Shown: positions 19,386 to 29,599, counted from the stretch's first letter. The stretch is DNA of 64,000 nucleotides from Pandoraea apista (GCF_001465595.2 NZ_CP013481.2:806001-870000), one strand, 5' to 3'. Notes: generated by a model from the letters alone, not told the origin. Program-made: numbers and translations.

Positions 19386-20581
19386 TTACACTCGACAATC
19401 TCACCAAAAGCTTCGTCCAGAAGGACGGCACGCCTGTGACCGCCGTTAATTCGGTCAGCCTTGAAGTGCCGCCCGGCGAAATCTGCGTCTTCCTCGGCCC
19501 GTCGGGCTGCGGCAAGACGACCACCCTCAAGATGATCAACCGGCTGATCAAGCCGACGTCCGGACGCATTCTGCTCAACGGCGAAGACACCGGCAATATC
19601 GACGAAATCGAATTGCGTCGTCACATCGGGTACGTGATCCAGCAGATCGGTCTGTTCCCGAACATGACCATCGAGGAGAACATCACCGTCGTGCCGCGCC
19701 TGCTCGGTTGGGACAAGAAGCGTTGCAGGGAGCGCGCGACCGAACTCATGGCGATGGTGGCGCTCGATCCGAAGCGCTATCTGTCTCGGTATCCGCGCGA
19801 GCTGTCGGGCGGGCAGCAGCAGCGAATCGGCGTGATTCGTGCGCTGGCCGCCGATCCCCCTGTGCTGCTGATGGACGAACCGTTCGGCGCGGTCGATCCG
19901 ATCAACCGCGAATCGATTCAGAACGAGTTTTTCCAGATGCAGCGGCAACTGGGCAAGACCGTCATCATGGTCAGCCACGATATCGACGAAGCGATCAAGC
20001 TGGCCGACCGTATCGCGATCTTCCGTCAGGGGCGTCTGGTGCAATACGCCCAACCCGATGCGCTGCTGGCGCGTCCGATCGACGAGTTCGTGGCGAGCTT
20101 CGTGGGACATGACCGAATTCTGAAGCGTCTGTTGCTGGTGCGAGCCGAGGACGCGGCCACGCCGCAGCCGACCGTCAAGCCGCAGACCACGCTGGCCGAA
20201 GCCTATGGTTTGATGGACGAACTCGACACGCGCTCGCTGGTCGTAGTCGACGAGAATGCGCGCGCGCTGGGTTACATTGCGCGTCGCGATACGCGCCATG
20301 CGCAGGGAACGTGCGGTGAGCGGGTGCGCGACTTCAAGGCGTCGGCGGTGGCGGCCGATAACCTGCGAGTGTTGCTCTCGCGCATGTACGAGCACAATCT
20401 GGCGTCGCTGCCGGTGCTGGGCGATGACAATCAGTATCTCGGCGAGGTGACGCAGGATTCCATCGCCGACTATCTGAGTTCGGGCAAGTCGCGCGGTAAT
20501 GGCGGCGGCACCATCATCACCGCGCCGCTGCCCGGCGCGTCCAGCGTGGTCGCCAGCGTTCCGTTCGGGGCGTCGGTGTAA
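19382..20581 (+). CDS. Osmoprotectant ABC transporter ATPase with CBS domains
   Basis: 399-residue ABC ATPase of the OpuA/ProV type. Walker A GPSGCGKTT (39-47), signature ELSGGQQQRIGVIRAL and Walker B VLLMDEPFGAVDP are followed by a C-terminal tandem CBS region (about 255-370), which in this family senses ionic strength or nucleotides. Coupled by overlap to permease 2. A Gly/Ser-rich tail ends the protein. Confidence 0.94.
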   Translation: MITLDNLTKSFVQKDGTPVTAVNSVSLEVPPGEICVFLGPSGCGKTTTLKMINRLIKPTSGRILLNGEDTGNIDEIELRRHIGYVIQQIGLFPNMTIEENITVVPRLLGWDKKRCRERATELMAMVALDPKRYLSRYPRELSGGQQQRIGVIRALAADPPVLLMDEPFGAVDPINRESIQNEFFQMQRQLGKTVIMVSHDIDEAIKLADRIAIFRQGRLVQYAQPDALLARPIDEFVASFVGHDRILKRLLLVRAEDAATPQPTVKPQTTLAEAYGLMDELDTRSLVVVDENARALGYIARRDTRHAQGTCGERVRDFKASAVAADNLRVLLSRMYEHNLASLPVLGDDNQYLGEVTQDSIADYLSSGKSRGNGGGTIITAPLPGASSVVASVPFGASV

Positions 20582-20615
20582 GCGGGCCGGCATCCCGAAG
20601 CGCTTGCGCGTCGGG

Positions 20616-20655
20616 GCGTTGGGATGTTGGGACGTCGGGACGTTAGGACGTTAGG
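20616..20655 (+). repeat. Degenerate 8-bp tandem repeat (ACGTTRGG, five units)
   Basis: Five consecutive 8-bp units (GCGTTGGG, ATGTTGGG, ACGTCGGG, ACGTTAGG, ACGTTAGG) lie 35 bases after the ATPase stop and before its terminator. Likely a slippage-prone microsatellite; no function is evident. Confidence 0.7.
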
Positions 20656-20704
20656 GGCGTCGATCGGACGAACGTCGCGGATGTTCGTCCGGCAAGTTGG
20701 AGAG

Positions 20705-20731
20705 TGACGGCTCATTGCGGCCGTCATTTTT
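20705..20731 (+). terminator. Terminator of the osmoprotectant operon
   Basis: TGACGGC and GCCGTCA form a 7-bp stem followed by five T. It lies ~125 bases after the ATPase stop. Confidence 0.75.
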
Positions 20732-20783
20732 CATTCGTACGCCCGGTGGGCGGTTAGGGTAACCAGTAGCAAGGAGTTGCGGG

Positions 20784-22022
20784 ATGACGTGGGAAGCGGT
20801 GATGGCGTGGTTCGATAACGCCCCTTGGGCACGAATGGCCGGTGCGTTGGCCTTGCTGGCCGGGGTAGCGCTGTTGGTGCAGGCAGTGGCGCAGTTTCTG
20901 ATCGTTCGCGTGGTGCGGATGGTCGTGCAGCGCACGGCCAATCGCTGGGACGACGCGTTGCTCTCGCATCGCGTGTTTCATCGCGCGGCGCGTATCTTGC
21001 CGTATCTCGTGATTCAGTTTGGTATCGCGTGGGTGCCGGATCTGCCGCCGAAGGCTGTGATGGTCATCAGCAACGTGGCGCTTGCGACGACGCTGCTTTA
21101 CGCCACGCTGGCCATCGCCGGTATTCTCGATGCCGCACAAACGGTCTACGCACTCTCCGAGCATGCGCGCACGCGCTCGATCAAAGGCTATGTGCAACTG
21201 GGCAAGATCGCGTTGTATGTGGTGGCGGCGATTGCCATCGTGGCGACCATCATCGATCGTTCGCCGTGGCTGCTGCTCTCGGGGCTTGGTGCAATGTCGG
21301 CGGTGCTGCTGCTGGTGTTCAAGGACACGATCATGTCGTTCGTCGCCAGTGTGCAACTCACGTCGAACGATATGCTGCGTGTGGGCGACTGGATCGAAAT
21401 GCCGCAAGTCGGCGCCGATGGCGACGTCGTGGATATCGCGTTGCACACGGTGAAGGTGCAGAACTGGGACAAGACGATCACGACCATTCCGACGTGGCGG
21501 CTGATCTCCGAGAGCTTTCGCAACTGGCGTGGCATGCAGCAGGCCGGTGGTCGCCGTATCAAGCGTACGCTTTGCGTCGATGCCGGCAGCGTCGGGTTCC
21601 TCGACGAGACGGAAATTGCGCGCCTGTCGAAGCTGCATCTGCTTGGGCCGTACCTGAGCGACAAGCAACGCGCTCTTGCGGATGCGAATGCGGCGTTAGG
21701 GATTGCCGCGGGCGTGCCGGCGAACACGCGGCGATTGACGAACATCGGCACGTTCCGCGCGTATGCGTTGGCGTATCTGAAGGCGCATCCGAATATTCAC
21801 GAAGGCATGACGTGCATGGTGCGCTCGCTCGAGCCGTCGGCGACGGGCATTCCCGTGGAGTTGTACTGCTTCACGAATACAACGGTATGGGCCGAGTACG
21901 AACGCGTGCAGGGCGATGTCTTCGATCATCTGCTCGCGATTCTGCCGGAGTTCGGTTTGCGCATGTATCAAAACCCTGCGGGCGCGGATCTGGTGCGCTG
22001 GCAGGCGCAGCGGGTGGCGTGA
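20784..22022 (+). CDS. Mechanosensitive channel, MscS family (YbdG/YnaI-like)
   Basis: 412-residue inner-membrane MscS-family protein, close in length to E. coli YbdG. Four to five N-terminal membrane segments lead to the MscS pore-helix region (SGLGAMSAVLLLVFKDTIMS), then a beta domain (SNDMLRVGDWIEMPQVGADG, TIPTWRLISESFRNWRGM) and a cytoplasmic C-terminal domain. It would act as an emergency release valve on osmotic downshock, which complements the neighbouring solute importer. AAGGAG precedes the ATG. Confidence 0.93.
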   Translation: MTWEAVMAWFDNAPWARMAGALALLAGVALLVQAVAQFLIVRVVRMVVQRTANRWDDALLSHRVFHRAARILPYLVIQFGIAWVPDLPPKAVMVISNVALATTLLYATLAIAGILDAAQTVYALSEHARTRSIKGYVQLGKIALYVVAAIAIVATIIDRSPWLLLSGLGAMSAVLLLVFKDTIMSFVASVQLTSNDMLRVGDWIEMPQVGADGDVVDIALHTVKVQNWDKTITTIPTWRLISESFRNWRGMQQAGGRRIKRTLCVDAGSVGFLDETEIARLSKLHLLGPYLSDKQRALADANAALGIAAGVPANTRRLTNIGTFRAYALAYLKAHPNIHEGMTCMVRSLEPSATGIPVELYCFTNTTVWAEYERVQGDVFDHLLAILPEFGLRMYQNPAGADLVRWQAQRVA

Positions 22023-22042
22023 GCCGAACGGATGCGAAGGAT

Positions 22043-22070
22043 AAAAAGGGCTCCCGCGGGAGCCCTTTTT
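22043..22070. terminator. Bidirectional terminator
   Basis: Perfect palindrome with 14-bp arms (AAAAAGGGCTCCCG and its complement), A-rich on one side and T-rich on the other. It can end both the plus-strand channel gene and the minus-strand reductase gene. Confidence 0.9.
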
Positions 22071-22126
22071 GATTCGATGCAACGACCGAACGCGTCGCAG
22101 CGTTATGGCGTCGCAGTGTTATCGCA

Positions 22127-23251
22127 TCATGCCGTCGATTCGTCGAGCGTCGGATAGTCGACGTAGCCCCGGGCGTCGCCGCCGTAAAGCGTGTCGCGAT
22201 CCAGGGCGTTGAACGGGCCGCCGCGCTTGAGGCGTTCCACCAGATCCGGATTGGCGATGAACGGCTTGCCGAACGCGATCAGGTCGGCCAGATTTTCCTT
22301 GCGCGCCTTCAGCGCGAGCGCGAGGTCGTAACCGTTGTTGGCCATGAACGTGCCGTTGAAGATGCGACGCAGCTTCTGCAGATCGAAACCGTTCTCCACG
22401 TCGCGCGGACCGCCCGTCGCGCCTTCGACCACATGCAGGTACACGAGGCCGAAGCGGTTGAGTTGCTCGACAGCGTACGTGAACACCGGCTCCGGATTGC
22501 TGTCGCCGCAATCGTTCGCCGGGCTGATCGGCGAGAGACGAATGCCCACGCGCTCGGCACCCCAGACATCGACGACCGCCTGCGTGACTTCCAACGTCAG
22601 TCGCACGCGATTCTCGATGCTGCCGCCGTACTGGTCGGTGCGGTGGTTCGTCTTGTCGCGCATGAACTGGTCGAGCAGGTAGCCGTTCGCCGCATGGATT
22701 TCCACGCCGTCGAAACCGGCACGCTTCGCACACTCCGCCGCGTGGCGGTACTGCTCGATGATGCCCGGGATCTCGGACGTCTCGAGTGCGCGCGGTGTCG
22801 GATGCGGCTCGAAACCATGTTCGGTAAAGGCTTTGCCCGCCGGTTGGATCGCCGACGGCGCGACCGGCAGTGCACCGCCAGGTTGTAGCGACGTGTGGGA
22901 AATACGGCCCACGTGCCAGAGCTGGCAGAAGATCTTGCCGCCCTTGGCGTGCAGGGCGTCAGTCACTTGCTTCCATCCGGCGATCTGCGCTTCGGTGTAG
23001 ATACCCGGCGTGAAGGCATAGCCCTTGCCTTGCTGCGAGATGTTGGTGGCTTCGCTGATGATGAGGCCGGCCGAGGCGCGCTGGGCGTAGTACTCCGCGA
23101 CCAGCGGGCCAGGAACGTCTCCGGCACCGGCGCGGCTGCGCGTGAGCGGCGCCATGACAATGCGGTTGCTCAGTTCGAGCGGCCCAAGCGCGTAGGGAGA
23201 GAAAAGATCCGTATCCAGCGCTTCGAGTGGTGAATGTTGCGAGTCCGTCAT
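22127..23251 (-). CDS. Alkene reductase, Old Yellow Enzyme family (NemA-like)
   Basis: 374-residue FMN flavoprotein that reduces activated C=C bonds or nitro compounds with NAD(P)H. Family stretches: NRIVMAPLTRSRA, CQLWHVGRISHTSLQPGG, FDGVEIHAANGYLLDQFM (His-Asn substrate pair), YGGSIENRVRLTLEV and FGKPFIANPDLVERL. ATG 23251 (MTDSQHSPLEALD) is preferred over a GTG 42 bases earlier. Oriented like the MFS gene upstream, 142 bases apart. Confidence 0.93.
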   Translation of the reverse strand: MTDSQHSPLEALDTDLFSPYALGPLELSNRIVMAPLTRSRAGAGDVPGPLVAEYYAQRASAGLIISEATNISQQGKGYAFTPGIYTEAQIAGWKQVTDALHAKGGKIFCQLWHVGRISHTSLQPGGALPVAPSAIQPAGKAFTEHGFEPHPTPRALETSEIPGIIEQYRHAAECAKRAGFDGVEIHAANGYLLDQFMRDKTNHRTDQYGGSIENRVRLTLEVTQAVVDVWGAERVGIRLSPISPANDCGDSNPEPVFTYAVEQLNRFGLVYLHVVEGATGGPRDVENGFDLQKLRRIFNGTFMANNGYDLALALKARKENLADLIAFGKPFIANPDLVERLKRGGPFNALDRDTLYGGDARGYVDYPTLDESTA

Positions 23252-23393
23252 TTCTGAAGGTCCTGTGAAAGTGGGGGGAATGCTGTGCTGCACAAAACTG
23301 GCACAGGTTACGACAATTTTTCCGACCGTGCTGGCGGCGAAAATGCACGAATGGTCTGCCCGCCGCCATTGGCGATTGGGTGGTTCTCCTGCG

Positions 23394-24680
23394 CTAAGCG
23401 CCAGCAGTTACGGGCCGCTTCGGCGCATGCGGCGCAATACGCAGCACCATGAACGCGCCGACAATGCACACGCCGCCCGAGAGCATCGACGCCATCGTGT
23501 AGTTGCCCAGCGTGGCTCGCAGCGAGCCGGCGACCAGTGTCGCCGTCGCGGCACCGAGCTGGTGGCCGGCAACGATCCAGCCGAACACGATCGGGGCCAT
23601 GGTCTTGCCGAAGACATCGGTGGTTAGGCGCACCGTCGGCGGTACTGTCGCGATCCAGTCCAGGCCGTAGAACAGCGCGAACAGCGGAATGCCGAAGAAG
23701 TCGAAACCGAAGGCGTATGGCAGATAAATCAGCGACAGACCGCGCAAGCCGTAGTACCAGAACAGCAGCACACGGCTGTTATAACGATCCGAGAGCCAGC
23801 CCGATGCTGTCGTGCCTACGAGGTCGAGTACCCCCATCGCGGCCAGAATGCCCGCGCCTTTGACTTCGGAAATGCCGTAATCGCCGCACATCGCAATGAA
23901 GTGGGTACCGATGTAGCCGTTGGTGCTCGCGCCGCAGATAAAGAAGCTGAAGAACAGCAGCCAGAAGTCGCGCTTGCCGGCCGCCATGCGCAGCGCCGAA
24001 AGGGCGGTGGCGAGCGGGTTGCCTTGGGTGAGCGGGACATCGGGGGCGTCTTCCGGTGCGCCGACGGGACGCAGCCCGACCGAACCCGGGCGCTCCGGCA
24101 CAAGAACCGCCACGAGCGGCAGCACCAGCGCAGCGACCAGCGCCACGATCAGTACCACCGGCCGCCAGCCGTAGTTCTCGGTGATCGCGGCCATGATCGG
24201 CAGGAACACCATCTGACCGGTGGCGGAACTGGCGGTAAGGATGCCCATCGCCAGACCGCGATGCGAGTGGAACCAGCGGTTCGAGACCGTGGCGGCGAGC
24301 GTGACTGCCGCCACGCCCGTGCCGCCACCGACCATCACGCCCCAGATCAGCACCATCTGCCAGGGGGCTGTCATCAAGGAAGAGAGCGCCGTACCCGAGG
24401 CGAGCAGAAGCAGCGCCACCATGACCGTCGGACGAATGCCGAAACGCTGCATTGCGGCGGCGGCGAACGGACCCGTGAGGCCATAGAGCGCGAGATTCAC
24501 GGAAATCGCCAGCGAGATCGTCGCGCGGCTCCAGCCGAAGTCGTGCTCCAGCGGCACCATCATCACGCTCGGTGTCGCGCGAATGCCCGCCGAGGCGAGC
24601 AGAACCAGAAAAATCACGCCGACAACGATCCATCCATAGTGGAAGCGTCCGTCAATACGCCTTGCTAAAGCAGCCTTCAT
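23394..24680 (-). CDS. MFS transporter (oxalate/formate-antiporter-like)
   Basis: 428-residue major-facilitator protein with about 12 membrane segments. It begins MKAALARRIDGRFHYGWIVV and carries SNRWFHSHRGLAMGILTASS in the first half and SGWLSDRYNSRVLLFWYYGL in the loop between TM8 and TM9. It belongs to the OFA/MCT-like branch; the substrate cannot be assigned. Divergent from the TetR gene, with operator-like repeats between them, so probably controlled by it. Confidence 0.9.
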   Translation of the reverse strand: MKAALARRIDGRFHYGWIVVGVIFLVLLASAGIRATPSVMMVPLEHDFGWSRATISLAISVNLALYGLTGPFAAAAMQRFGIRPTVMVALLLLASGTALSSLMTAPWQMVLIWGVMVGGGTGVAAVTLAATVSNRWFHSHRGLAMGILTASSATGQMVFLPIMAAITENYGWRPVVLIVALVAALVLPLVAVLVPERPGSVGLRPVGAPEDAPDVPLTQGNPLATALSALRMAAGKRDFWLLFFSFFICGASTNGYIGTHFIAMCGDYGISEVKGAGILAAMGVLDLVGTTASGWLSDRYNSRVLLFWYYGLRGLSLIYLPYAFGFDFFGIPLFALFYGLDWIATVPPTVRLTTDVFGKTMAPIVFGWIVAGHQLGAATATLVAGSLRATLGNYTMASMLSGGVCIVGAFMVLRIAPHAPKRPVTAGA

Positions 24681-24773
24681 GGCGGAAATCCTTGCTGGAC
24701 CGGTTTTATTTGCCGAACCGGGAACGTTTGCGAGAACTGGCCTGTCTACGTTTATCGCTCGATATGTGACAGG

Positions 24774-24817
24774 TCGGTAACATGAGGTTGCCATGTTATG
24801 AACCGATCGGTAACATG
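24774..24817. promoter_or_regulatory. Candidate TetR operator region
   Basis: Between the divergent MFS and tetR genes the 11-mer TCGGTAACATG occurs twice in direct orientation (24774-24784 and 24807-24817). The second copy abuts the 10-bp palindrome ACCGATCGGT (24802-24811), and an inverted CATGTTAT lies between them. The arrangement fits an autoregulated TetR-type operator. Confidence 0.55.
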
Positions 24818-24889
24818 TCAAGTATTCCTTTGCGGCGGAAGGGCTTTGTCCCGCGCCGCGAATCACTGCATTAGGGGGAGCGCCAGACA

Positions 24890-25651
24890 ATGGCCAAATC
24901 GACAACGACTGCACCGCCCGTAAGGCCCGAGATGCCCGACCCGGCGAACGCGGGCGTGGCGCCGGGGGGCAAGCGCGACGGGAAAGTCGCGAGCAAGGGC
25001 AAGGCGGAGGGCAACGCTACGCCTGCGCGCCGGCGCAGCGCGGGTAAGACGGGGCGGCAGGTCACGCCGGCACTCGTTGCCCAGCAATATTTGCTCAACG
25101 CGGCGGTCGAGCTGTTCCACACCGAAGGCGTGCGCGCCGTTGGGGTGGATGCAGTCGTCAAGCGCGCCGGTGTGAACAAGATGTGCCTCTATCGCCAGTA
25201 CGCGTCGAAGGACGAACTGATTCTGGCGTACCTCGATCACATGCAGACGGCGAGTCTGGCGCGAATCGACGAGAGCATTGCGAAGCGCGAGGGCGAGCCG
25301 CGCGCGCAGATGCTGCAAATCTTCGTGGATCTCTCCGAGCGGGCGAGCAAGCCCGGCTATCGCGGGTGTCCGTTCGTGAATGTGGCGGCCGAATTCCCCG
25401 ACCCGGAGCATGCTGCGCGCAAGTCGGTGGCGAACTACAAGGCGGAAGTGGTGCGACGCTTCACAACGCTTGCCAGGGCTGCCGGTTTGCAGAAACCGGC
25501 GCCGCTGGTCGACGCGCTATCGTTGATTCTGGAAGGGGCTTACGCCGCCAGCCAGACGTTCGGCCCCGGCTCGCCTCCGTTGCGTATCCTGCCTGTCGTG
25601 GCGCGTCAGATCATCGAGGCGGGGATGGCGGGCGAATTGGACGCAGCCTGA
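24890..25651 (+). CDS. TetR family transcriptional regulator
   Basis: 253-residue regulator with a long Pro/Lys/Ala-rich N-terminal extension (~60 residues) before the TetR helix-turn-helix (LVAQQYLLNAAVELFHTEGV, then RAVGVDAVVKRAGVNKMCLY). The ligand domain follows. It probably represses the divergent MFS gene and itself. GGGGGAG precedes the ATG. Confidence 0.92.
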   Translation: MAKSTTTAPPVRPEMPDPANAGVAPGGKRDGKVASKGKAEGNATPARRRSAGKTGRQVTPALVAQQYLLNAAVELFHTEGVRAVGVDAVVKRAGVNKMCLYRQYASKDELILAYLDHMQTASLARIDESIAKREGEPRAQMLQIFVDLSERASKPGYRGCPFVNVAAEFPDPEHAARKSVANYKAEVVRRFTTLARAAGLQKPAPLVDALSLILEGAYAASQTFGPGSPPLRILPVVARQIIEAGMAGELDAA

Positions 25652-25731
25652 CGTCGGGCCGCACTCCGGCCCCCGAGACGTAAGACACGCGGTAGCGCGG
25701 TGTCACATCATGGTGTCACCGCGTCGGCACT

Positions 25732-27354
25732 TCAGGCGGCAAGGCGCTGAAGCGCCACTGCCGCCGAACCTCGCGCAGCGGGTGTTGCGCTCGCAAGCTG
25801 GGCCTCCGACGTCATCCGAAATGCCGCGACCGCCTGGTCGAGCGCGCGCGCCTGATCTTCCATCGACGAGGCGGCGGCCGCCGCCTGTTCCACGAGTGCA
25901 GCGTTCTGCTGCGTGACTTCGTCCATTTGCGTGACAGCACGGCCGACTTGCTCGATGCCGTGGCTCTGTTCGGCAGACGCCGCCGAGATCTCGCCCATGA
26001 TGTCGGTCACGCGTCGCACGGCCTGCACCACGTCGTGCATCGTCTGACCGGCTTGAGCCACGAGAATCGAGCCGTCCTGCACCCGTCCGTTCGACGATTC
26101 GATCAATTCCTTGATTTCCTTGGCCGCCGCCGCACTGCGCTGAGCGAGCGTGCGCACCTCGCCTGCAACCACCGCGAAGCCACGTCCCTGTTCGCCTGCG
26201 CGGGCGGCTTCCACGGCGGCGTTGAGCGCGAGAATGTTCGTCTGGAACGCGATCCCATCGATCACACTGATGATGTCCACCACCTTGCCCGAGCTGTGCG
26301 AGATGCCTTCCATCGTTGCCACCACCTGATCGACAACTTGCCCGCCACGCACGGCGATGGCCGACGCATTCTCCGCCAGTTGACTGGCCTGACGTGCGTT
26401 GTCGGCGTTCTGACGAACCGTGGACGTGAGCTGTTCCATCGACGACGCCGTTTCTTCGAGCGCGGCCGCCTGTTGCTCGGTGCGGGCCGACAGGTCGGTA
26501 TTCCCTTCGGCAATTTCGCGCGCGGCGAGCGTAATAGCGCTCGTGCCCCCGCGAATGCGCCCGATCATCTGCTGAAGATTGGCCTGCATGCGTTGCATCG
26601 CGAACAGCAGGCTCGCGCGGTCACCCTCTCGCAAACGCACCTGCGTGAGCAGGTCGCCGTCCGCAATACGCGTGGCGATGTCGGCTGCGTACTCGGGCTC
26701 GCCGCCGAGGCTGTGCTGCACGTTACGGATGATGAGCAGCATAACGCCCGACACGGCCAACCCGATCACGGCCAGCATTGCGCCCCAGCGCACCAGCGCG
26801 CCGATGAACGCGGCATTGATGTCGTCGACGTAGACGCCGGTGGTCAGATACCAGTCCCAGGGCGAATAAGCGCCCACGCGGCTGATTTTCTCGACAGGCT
26901 TGTCCGAACCCGGTTTGGGCCACAGATAGGTGACAAACGGATTATCGGTGCGTGCAGCGGCGACGATGTCCGAGAACATGAGCTTGCCCGACGGATCGCG
27001 GAACTGGCTCATGTCCTTGCCCTCAAGCTTGGGGTTGACCGAGTTCAGCACGATTACGCGCTGCGAGTTCAAGATACCGAAATAGTTGTCGCCGTCGTAA
27101 CGGATCGCGCCGATCTGCTCGCGCGCGAGTTTTTGCGCGTCGGCAATGCTGATCTCGCCGCGCTCGGCGCGTTCCGCGTAGTGCCTGACGAGGCTCAGGC
27201 CCGAGTCGACCACGTGCGTCAGCCCTGCACGACGCTCGGCAAGCATCGTGTCGCGCTGTGCCCACGCCCCCCAGACTGCCATGGCCAGCAGGCTAACCCA
27301 CATCAACGCAACGGCAGACCACAATTTCGCTTTCAAACTCAACTGCTGGATCAC
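25732..27354 (-). CDS. Methyl-accepting chemotaxis protein with Cache sensor
   Basis: 540-residue chemoreceptor. TM1 at ~10-30 is followed by a periplasmic single-Cache domain (~35-185; [35 protein letters not shown]), TM2 near 190-210, a HAMP region and the signalling domain. The hairpin tip reads [20 protein letters not shown] and [20 protein letters not shown]. Starts with GTG preceded by GGGGAAG. Ligand unknown; this Cache type often binds small organic acids. Confidence 0.94.
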   Translation of the reverse strand: MIQQLSLKAKLWSAVALMWVSLLAMAVWGAWAQRDTMLAERRAGLTHVVDSGLSLVRHYAERAERGEISIADAQKLAREQIGAIRYDGDNYFGILNSQRVIVLNSVNPKLEGKDMSQFRDPSGKLMFSDIVAAARTDNPFVTYLWPKPGSDKPVEKISRVGAYSPWDWYLTTGVYVDDINAAFIGALVRWGAMLAVIGLAVSGVMLLIIRNVQHSLGGEPEYAADIATRIADGDLLTQVRLREGDRASLLFAMQRMQANLQQMIGRIRGGTSAITLAAREIAEGNTDLSARTEQQAAALEETASSMEQLTSTVRQNADNARQASQLAENASAIAVRGGQVVDQVVATMEGISHSSGKVVDIISVIDGIAFQTNILALNAAVEAARAGEQGRGFAVVAGEVRTLAQRSAAAAKEIKELIESSNGRVQDGSILVAQAGQTMHDVVQAVRRVTDIMGEISAASAEQSHGIEQVGRAVTQMDEVTQQNAALVEQAAAAASSMEDQARALDQAVAAFRMTSEAQLASATPAARGSAAVALQRLAA

Positions 27355-27552
27355 TTCGTCTTCCCCACTGATTCCGCGCTGGTGTCACTGTCGCGGCGGC
27401 CGCGCGTGACGTGTCGCCACGTCCGTGCGGTCCGGTTGTCGATCGATTGTCAGTGCTCCTGATGAGAACACGGACCAAACGTGTGCTAACGGCAGTCTGC
27501 GAAAGGACTTGAGCGAACGGGGGAAGGGGGCGGCGGCGAGCCCGGCCGGGGC

Positions 27553-28143
27553 TTATCCGTGGATCACCACCAGCAGGCCGCGCGCCACGGATTTGCCGAC
27601 ATTGCGGATCGCATGTGCGCGATCGGCGGGATAGCGGGCGGTTTCGCCCGGTTTGGCACGTCGTGCGAAGTGCTCGACTTCGACGTCGACCTGACCGTCG
27701 AACACCGTGAAGTGTTCCCGGGTGCCCGGGTCGTGCGGCTCCGATACGAGCGCCGCGCCCGGTTGCAGCGTCAGTTCGTACCACTCGTACTTGCCGGCCA
27801 GTTCCATCGGCCCGAGGATTTTCAACTGATAGGCGTGCTCCGCCCCGGCGAGCGTGGGAATCTCATGCTTGCCGATCACCCGTACCGGCTCGGGGTCGCC
27901 AGTGGGCGCGCCGAGCAGTTGGTCGAGCCGCACACCCAGTGCATTGGCCAGCCGCCACGCCACGGCAATGGTCGGGTTGGCCTTGTCGCGCTCGATCTGC
28001 GAGAGCATCGACTTCGAGACCCCAGACGCGCGTGAGAGCGTCTCGAGCGTCATGCCGCGCTCTTTGCGCAGTTGCTGAATCATGTCGCCAACAGGTGGCG
28101 GCGCGACCGGGGACATCGCAGACGCAACGGGAGTACTTGCCAT
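27553..28143 (-). CDS. XRE family regulator with C-terminal cupin domain
   Basis: 196 residues. The HTH_3 domain (about 22-80; LRKERGMTLETLSRASGVSK, SMLSQIERDKANPTIAVAWR) is joined to a cupin_2 domain (about 125-195; HDPGTREHFTVFDGQVDVEV, GETARYPADRAHAIRNVGKS). Divergent from kbl-tdh across ~235 bases holding two palindromes. It probably controls the threonine-degradation genes and itself, with an effector bound in the cupin. Confidence 0.92.
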   Translation of the reverse strand: MASTPVASAMSPVAPPPVGDMIQQLRKERGMTLETLSRASGVSKSMLSQIERDKANPTIAVAWRLANALGVRLDQLLGAPTGDPEPVRVIGKHEIPTLAGAEHAYQLKILGPMELAGKYEWYELTLQPGAALVSEPHDPGTREHFTVFDGQVDVEVEHFARRAKPGETARYPADRAHAIRNVGKSVARGLLVVIHG

Positions 28144-28155
28144 ATGGATTCCGGG

Positions 28156-28195
28156 ATATTAGAATTTTCCAATATATTGAAACTTGTTCAATATA
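28156..28195. promoter_or_regulatory. Two AT-rich palindromes between the XRE regulator and kbl
   Basis: 28173-28195 is a perfect palindrome with arms TATATTGAA and TTCAATATA around ACTTG. 28156-28175 is a near-palindrome (ATATTAGAA / TTCCAATAT). They share an ATATT-GAA core, lie 12-50 bases upstream of the regulator ATG, and are likely its operators. Confidence 0.6.
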
Positions 28196-28379
28196 AAGTA
28201 TAGTTTCCGATAAGGTGAATGGCTGAATGGTAGCAGAGCCGACCGATCATTCACGCGTGGCTTTCGAGCCGACAGGGATTCATAAGTAGGGATATCCGGC
28301 GGCATTCACCGATGCCGCCGGATTCTTCCGGTGCCGCCGTACCACGGCGAGCGCCGACCGCACACAGGAGATGCGCTCG

Positions 28380-29597
28380 ATGACTGCACACACCCAGGAG
28401 GCCCGCGAGGGCTTCTACCGCCAACTGACCGAACGACTGGAAGATACGCGCCGCCAGGGCCTTTTCAAGCAGGAACGCGTGCTCATGTCGCGGCAGGGGC
28501 CGGAGGTCGTGTGCGACGACGGGCAAACGCGCATTAACCTGTGCGCCAACAATTATCTGGGGCTCTCGGGGAGCGAGGCGCTCGTCAAGGCCGGCCAGAA
28601 AGCGCTGGAGGACTTCGGTTTCGGTTTGTCGTCGGTGCGTTTCATCTGCGGCACGCAAGGCCCACACAAGGATCTCGAAGCGCGCATCGCCGCGTATCTC
28701 GGGACGGAAGACGCCATCCTGTATGCAGCGGCATTCGACGCCAACGGCGGCGTGTTCGAACCGTTGTTCGACGAACAGGACGCCATCATCTCCGACGCGC
28801 TCAACCACGCCTCGATCATCGATGGCGTGCGTCTGTGCAAGGCGCAGCGACTGCGTTATGCCCACAACGACATGGATGATCTGGCGCGCCAGTTGCAGGC
28901 GGCGGCCGGCGCGCGTCATCGCATCATCGTGACAGACGGCGTGTTCTCGATGGACGGCACGATTGCCCAACTCGACCGCATTGTGGCGCTGGCCGAGCAA
29001 TACGGTGCGCTCGTCATGATCGACGAATGTCATGCGACCGGCTTCATGGGGCCGACGGGGCGCGGCACGCACGAGCACCACGGCGTGCTCGGCAAAATCG
29101 ACATCATTACCGGCACGCTGGGCAAGGCGCTCGGTGGCGCGATGGGCGGCTTCACGGCGGGCCGTCGCGAGGTGATCGAGACGCTGCGTCAGCGCTCGCG
29201 CCCGTACCTCTTTTCGAATAGCCTCGCGCCGGCCATCGTCGGCACGTCGCTCGCTGTGTTCGACGAGCTCGAACATTCGTCGGCGCGACGCGAGCAACTG
29301 CACGAGAACACCGCATTTTTCCGTAAGGAAGTGGCGGCGCTGGGGTTCACCATCAAGCCGGGTACGCATCCGATCGTGCCCGTCATGCTGTTCGACGCCA
29401 CGCTCGCCCAGCGCTTTGCGCAGCGTCTTTACGAACTGGGGGTGATCGCCACCGGCTTCTTCTACCCGGTGGTGCCGCAGGGGCAGGCGCGTGTGCGGGT
29501 GCAACTCTCGGCGGCGCACACGCGCGAACATCTGACTCGTGCGCTGGCGGCATTCGCTCAGGCCGGTAACGAACTCGGCATTCTCAAACAAGGCTGA
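28380..29597 (+). CDS. kbl: Glycine C-acetyltransferase (2-amino-3-ketobutyrate CoA ligase)
   Basis: 405-residue PLP enzyme that cleaves 2-amino-3-ketobutyrate with CoA to glycine and acetyl-CoA. Family stretches: NLCANNYLGLSGSEALVKAG, SSVRFICGTQGPHKDLEARI, MIDECHATGFMGPTGRGTHE and the PLP-lysine segment TGTLGKALGGAMGGF. AGGAG at ~28364 gives correct spacing for ATG 28380 rather than ATG 28371. Two bases separate it from the dehydrogenase gene. Confidence 0.97.
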   Translation: MTAHTQEAREGFYRQLTERLEDTRRQGLFKQERVLMSRQGPEVVCDDGQTRINLCANNYLGLSGSEALVKAGQKALEDFGFGLSSVRFICGTQGPHKDLEARIAAYLGTEDAILYAAAFDANGGVFEPLFDEQDAIISDALNHASIIDGVRLCKAQRLRYAHNDMDDLARQLQAAAGARHRIIVTDGVFSMDGTIAQLDRIVALAEQYGALVMIDECHATGFMGPTGRGTHEHHGVLGKIDIITGTLGKALGGAMGGFTAGRREVIETLRQRSRPYLFSNSLAPAIVGTSLAVFDELEHSSARREQLHENTAFFRKEVAALGFTIKPGTHPIVPVMLFDATLAQRFAQRLYELGVIATGFFYPVVPQGQARVRVQLSAAHTREHLTRALAAFAQAGNELGILKQG

Positions 29598-29599
29598 AC

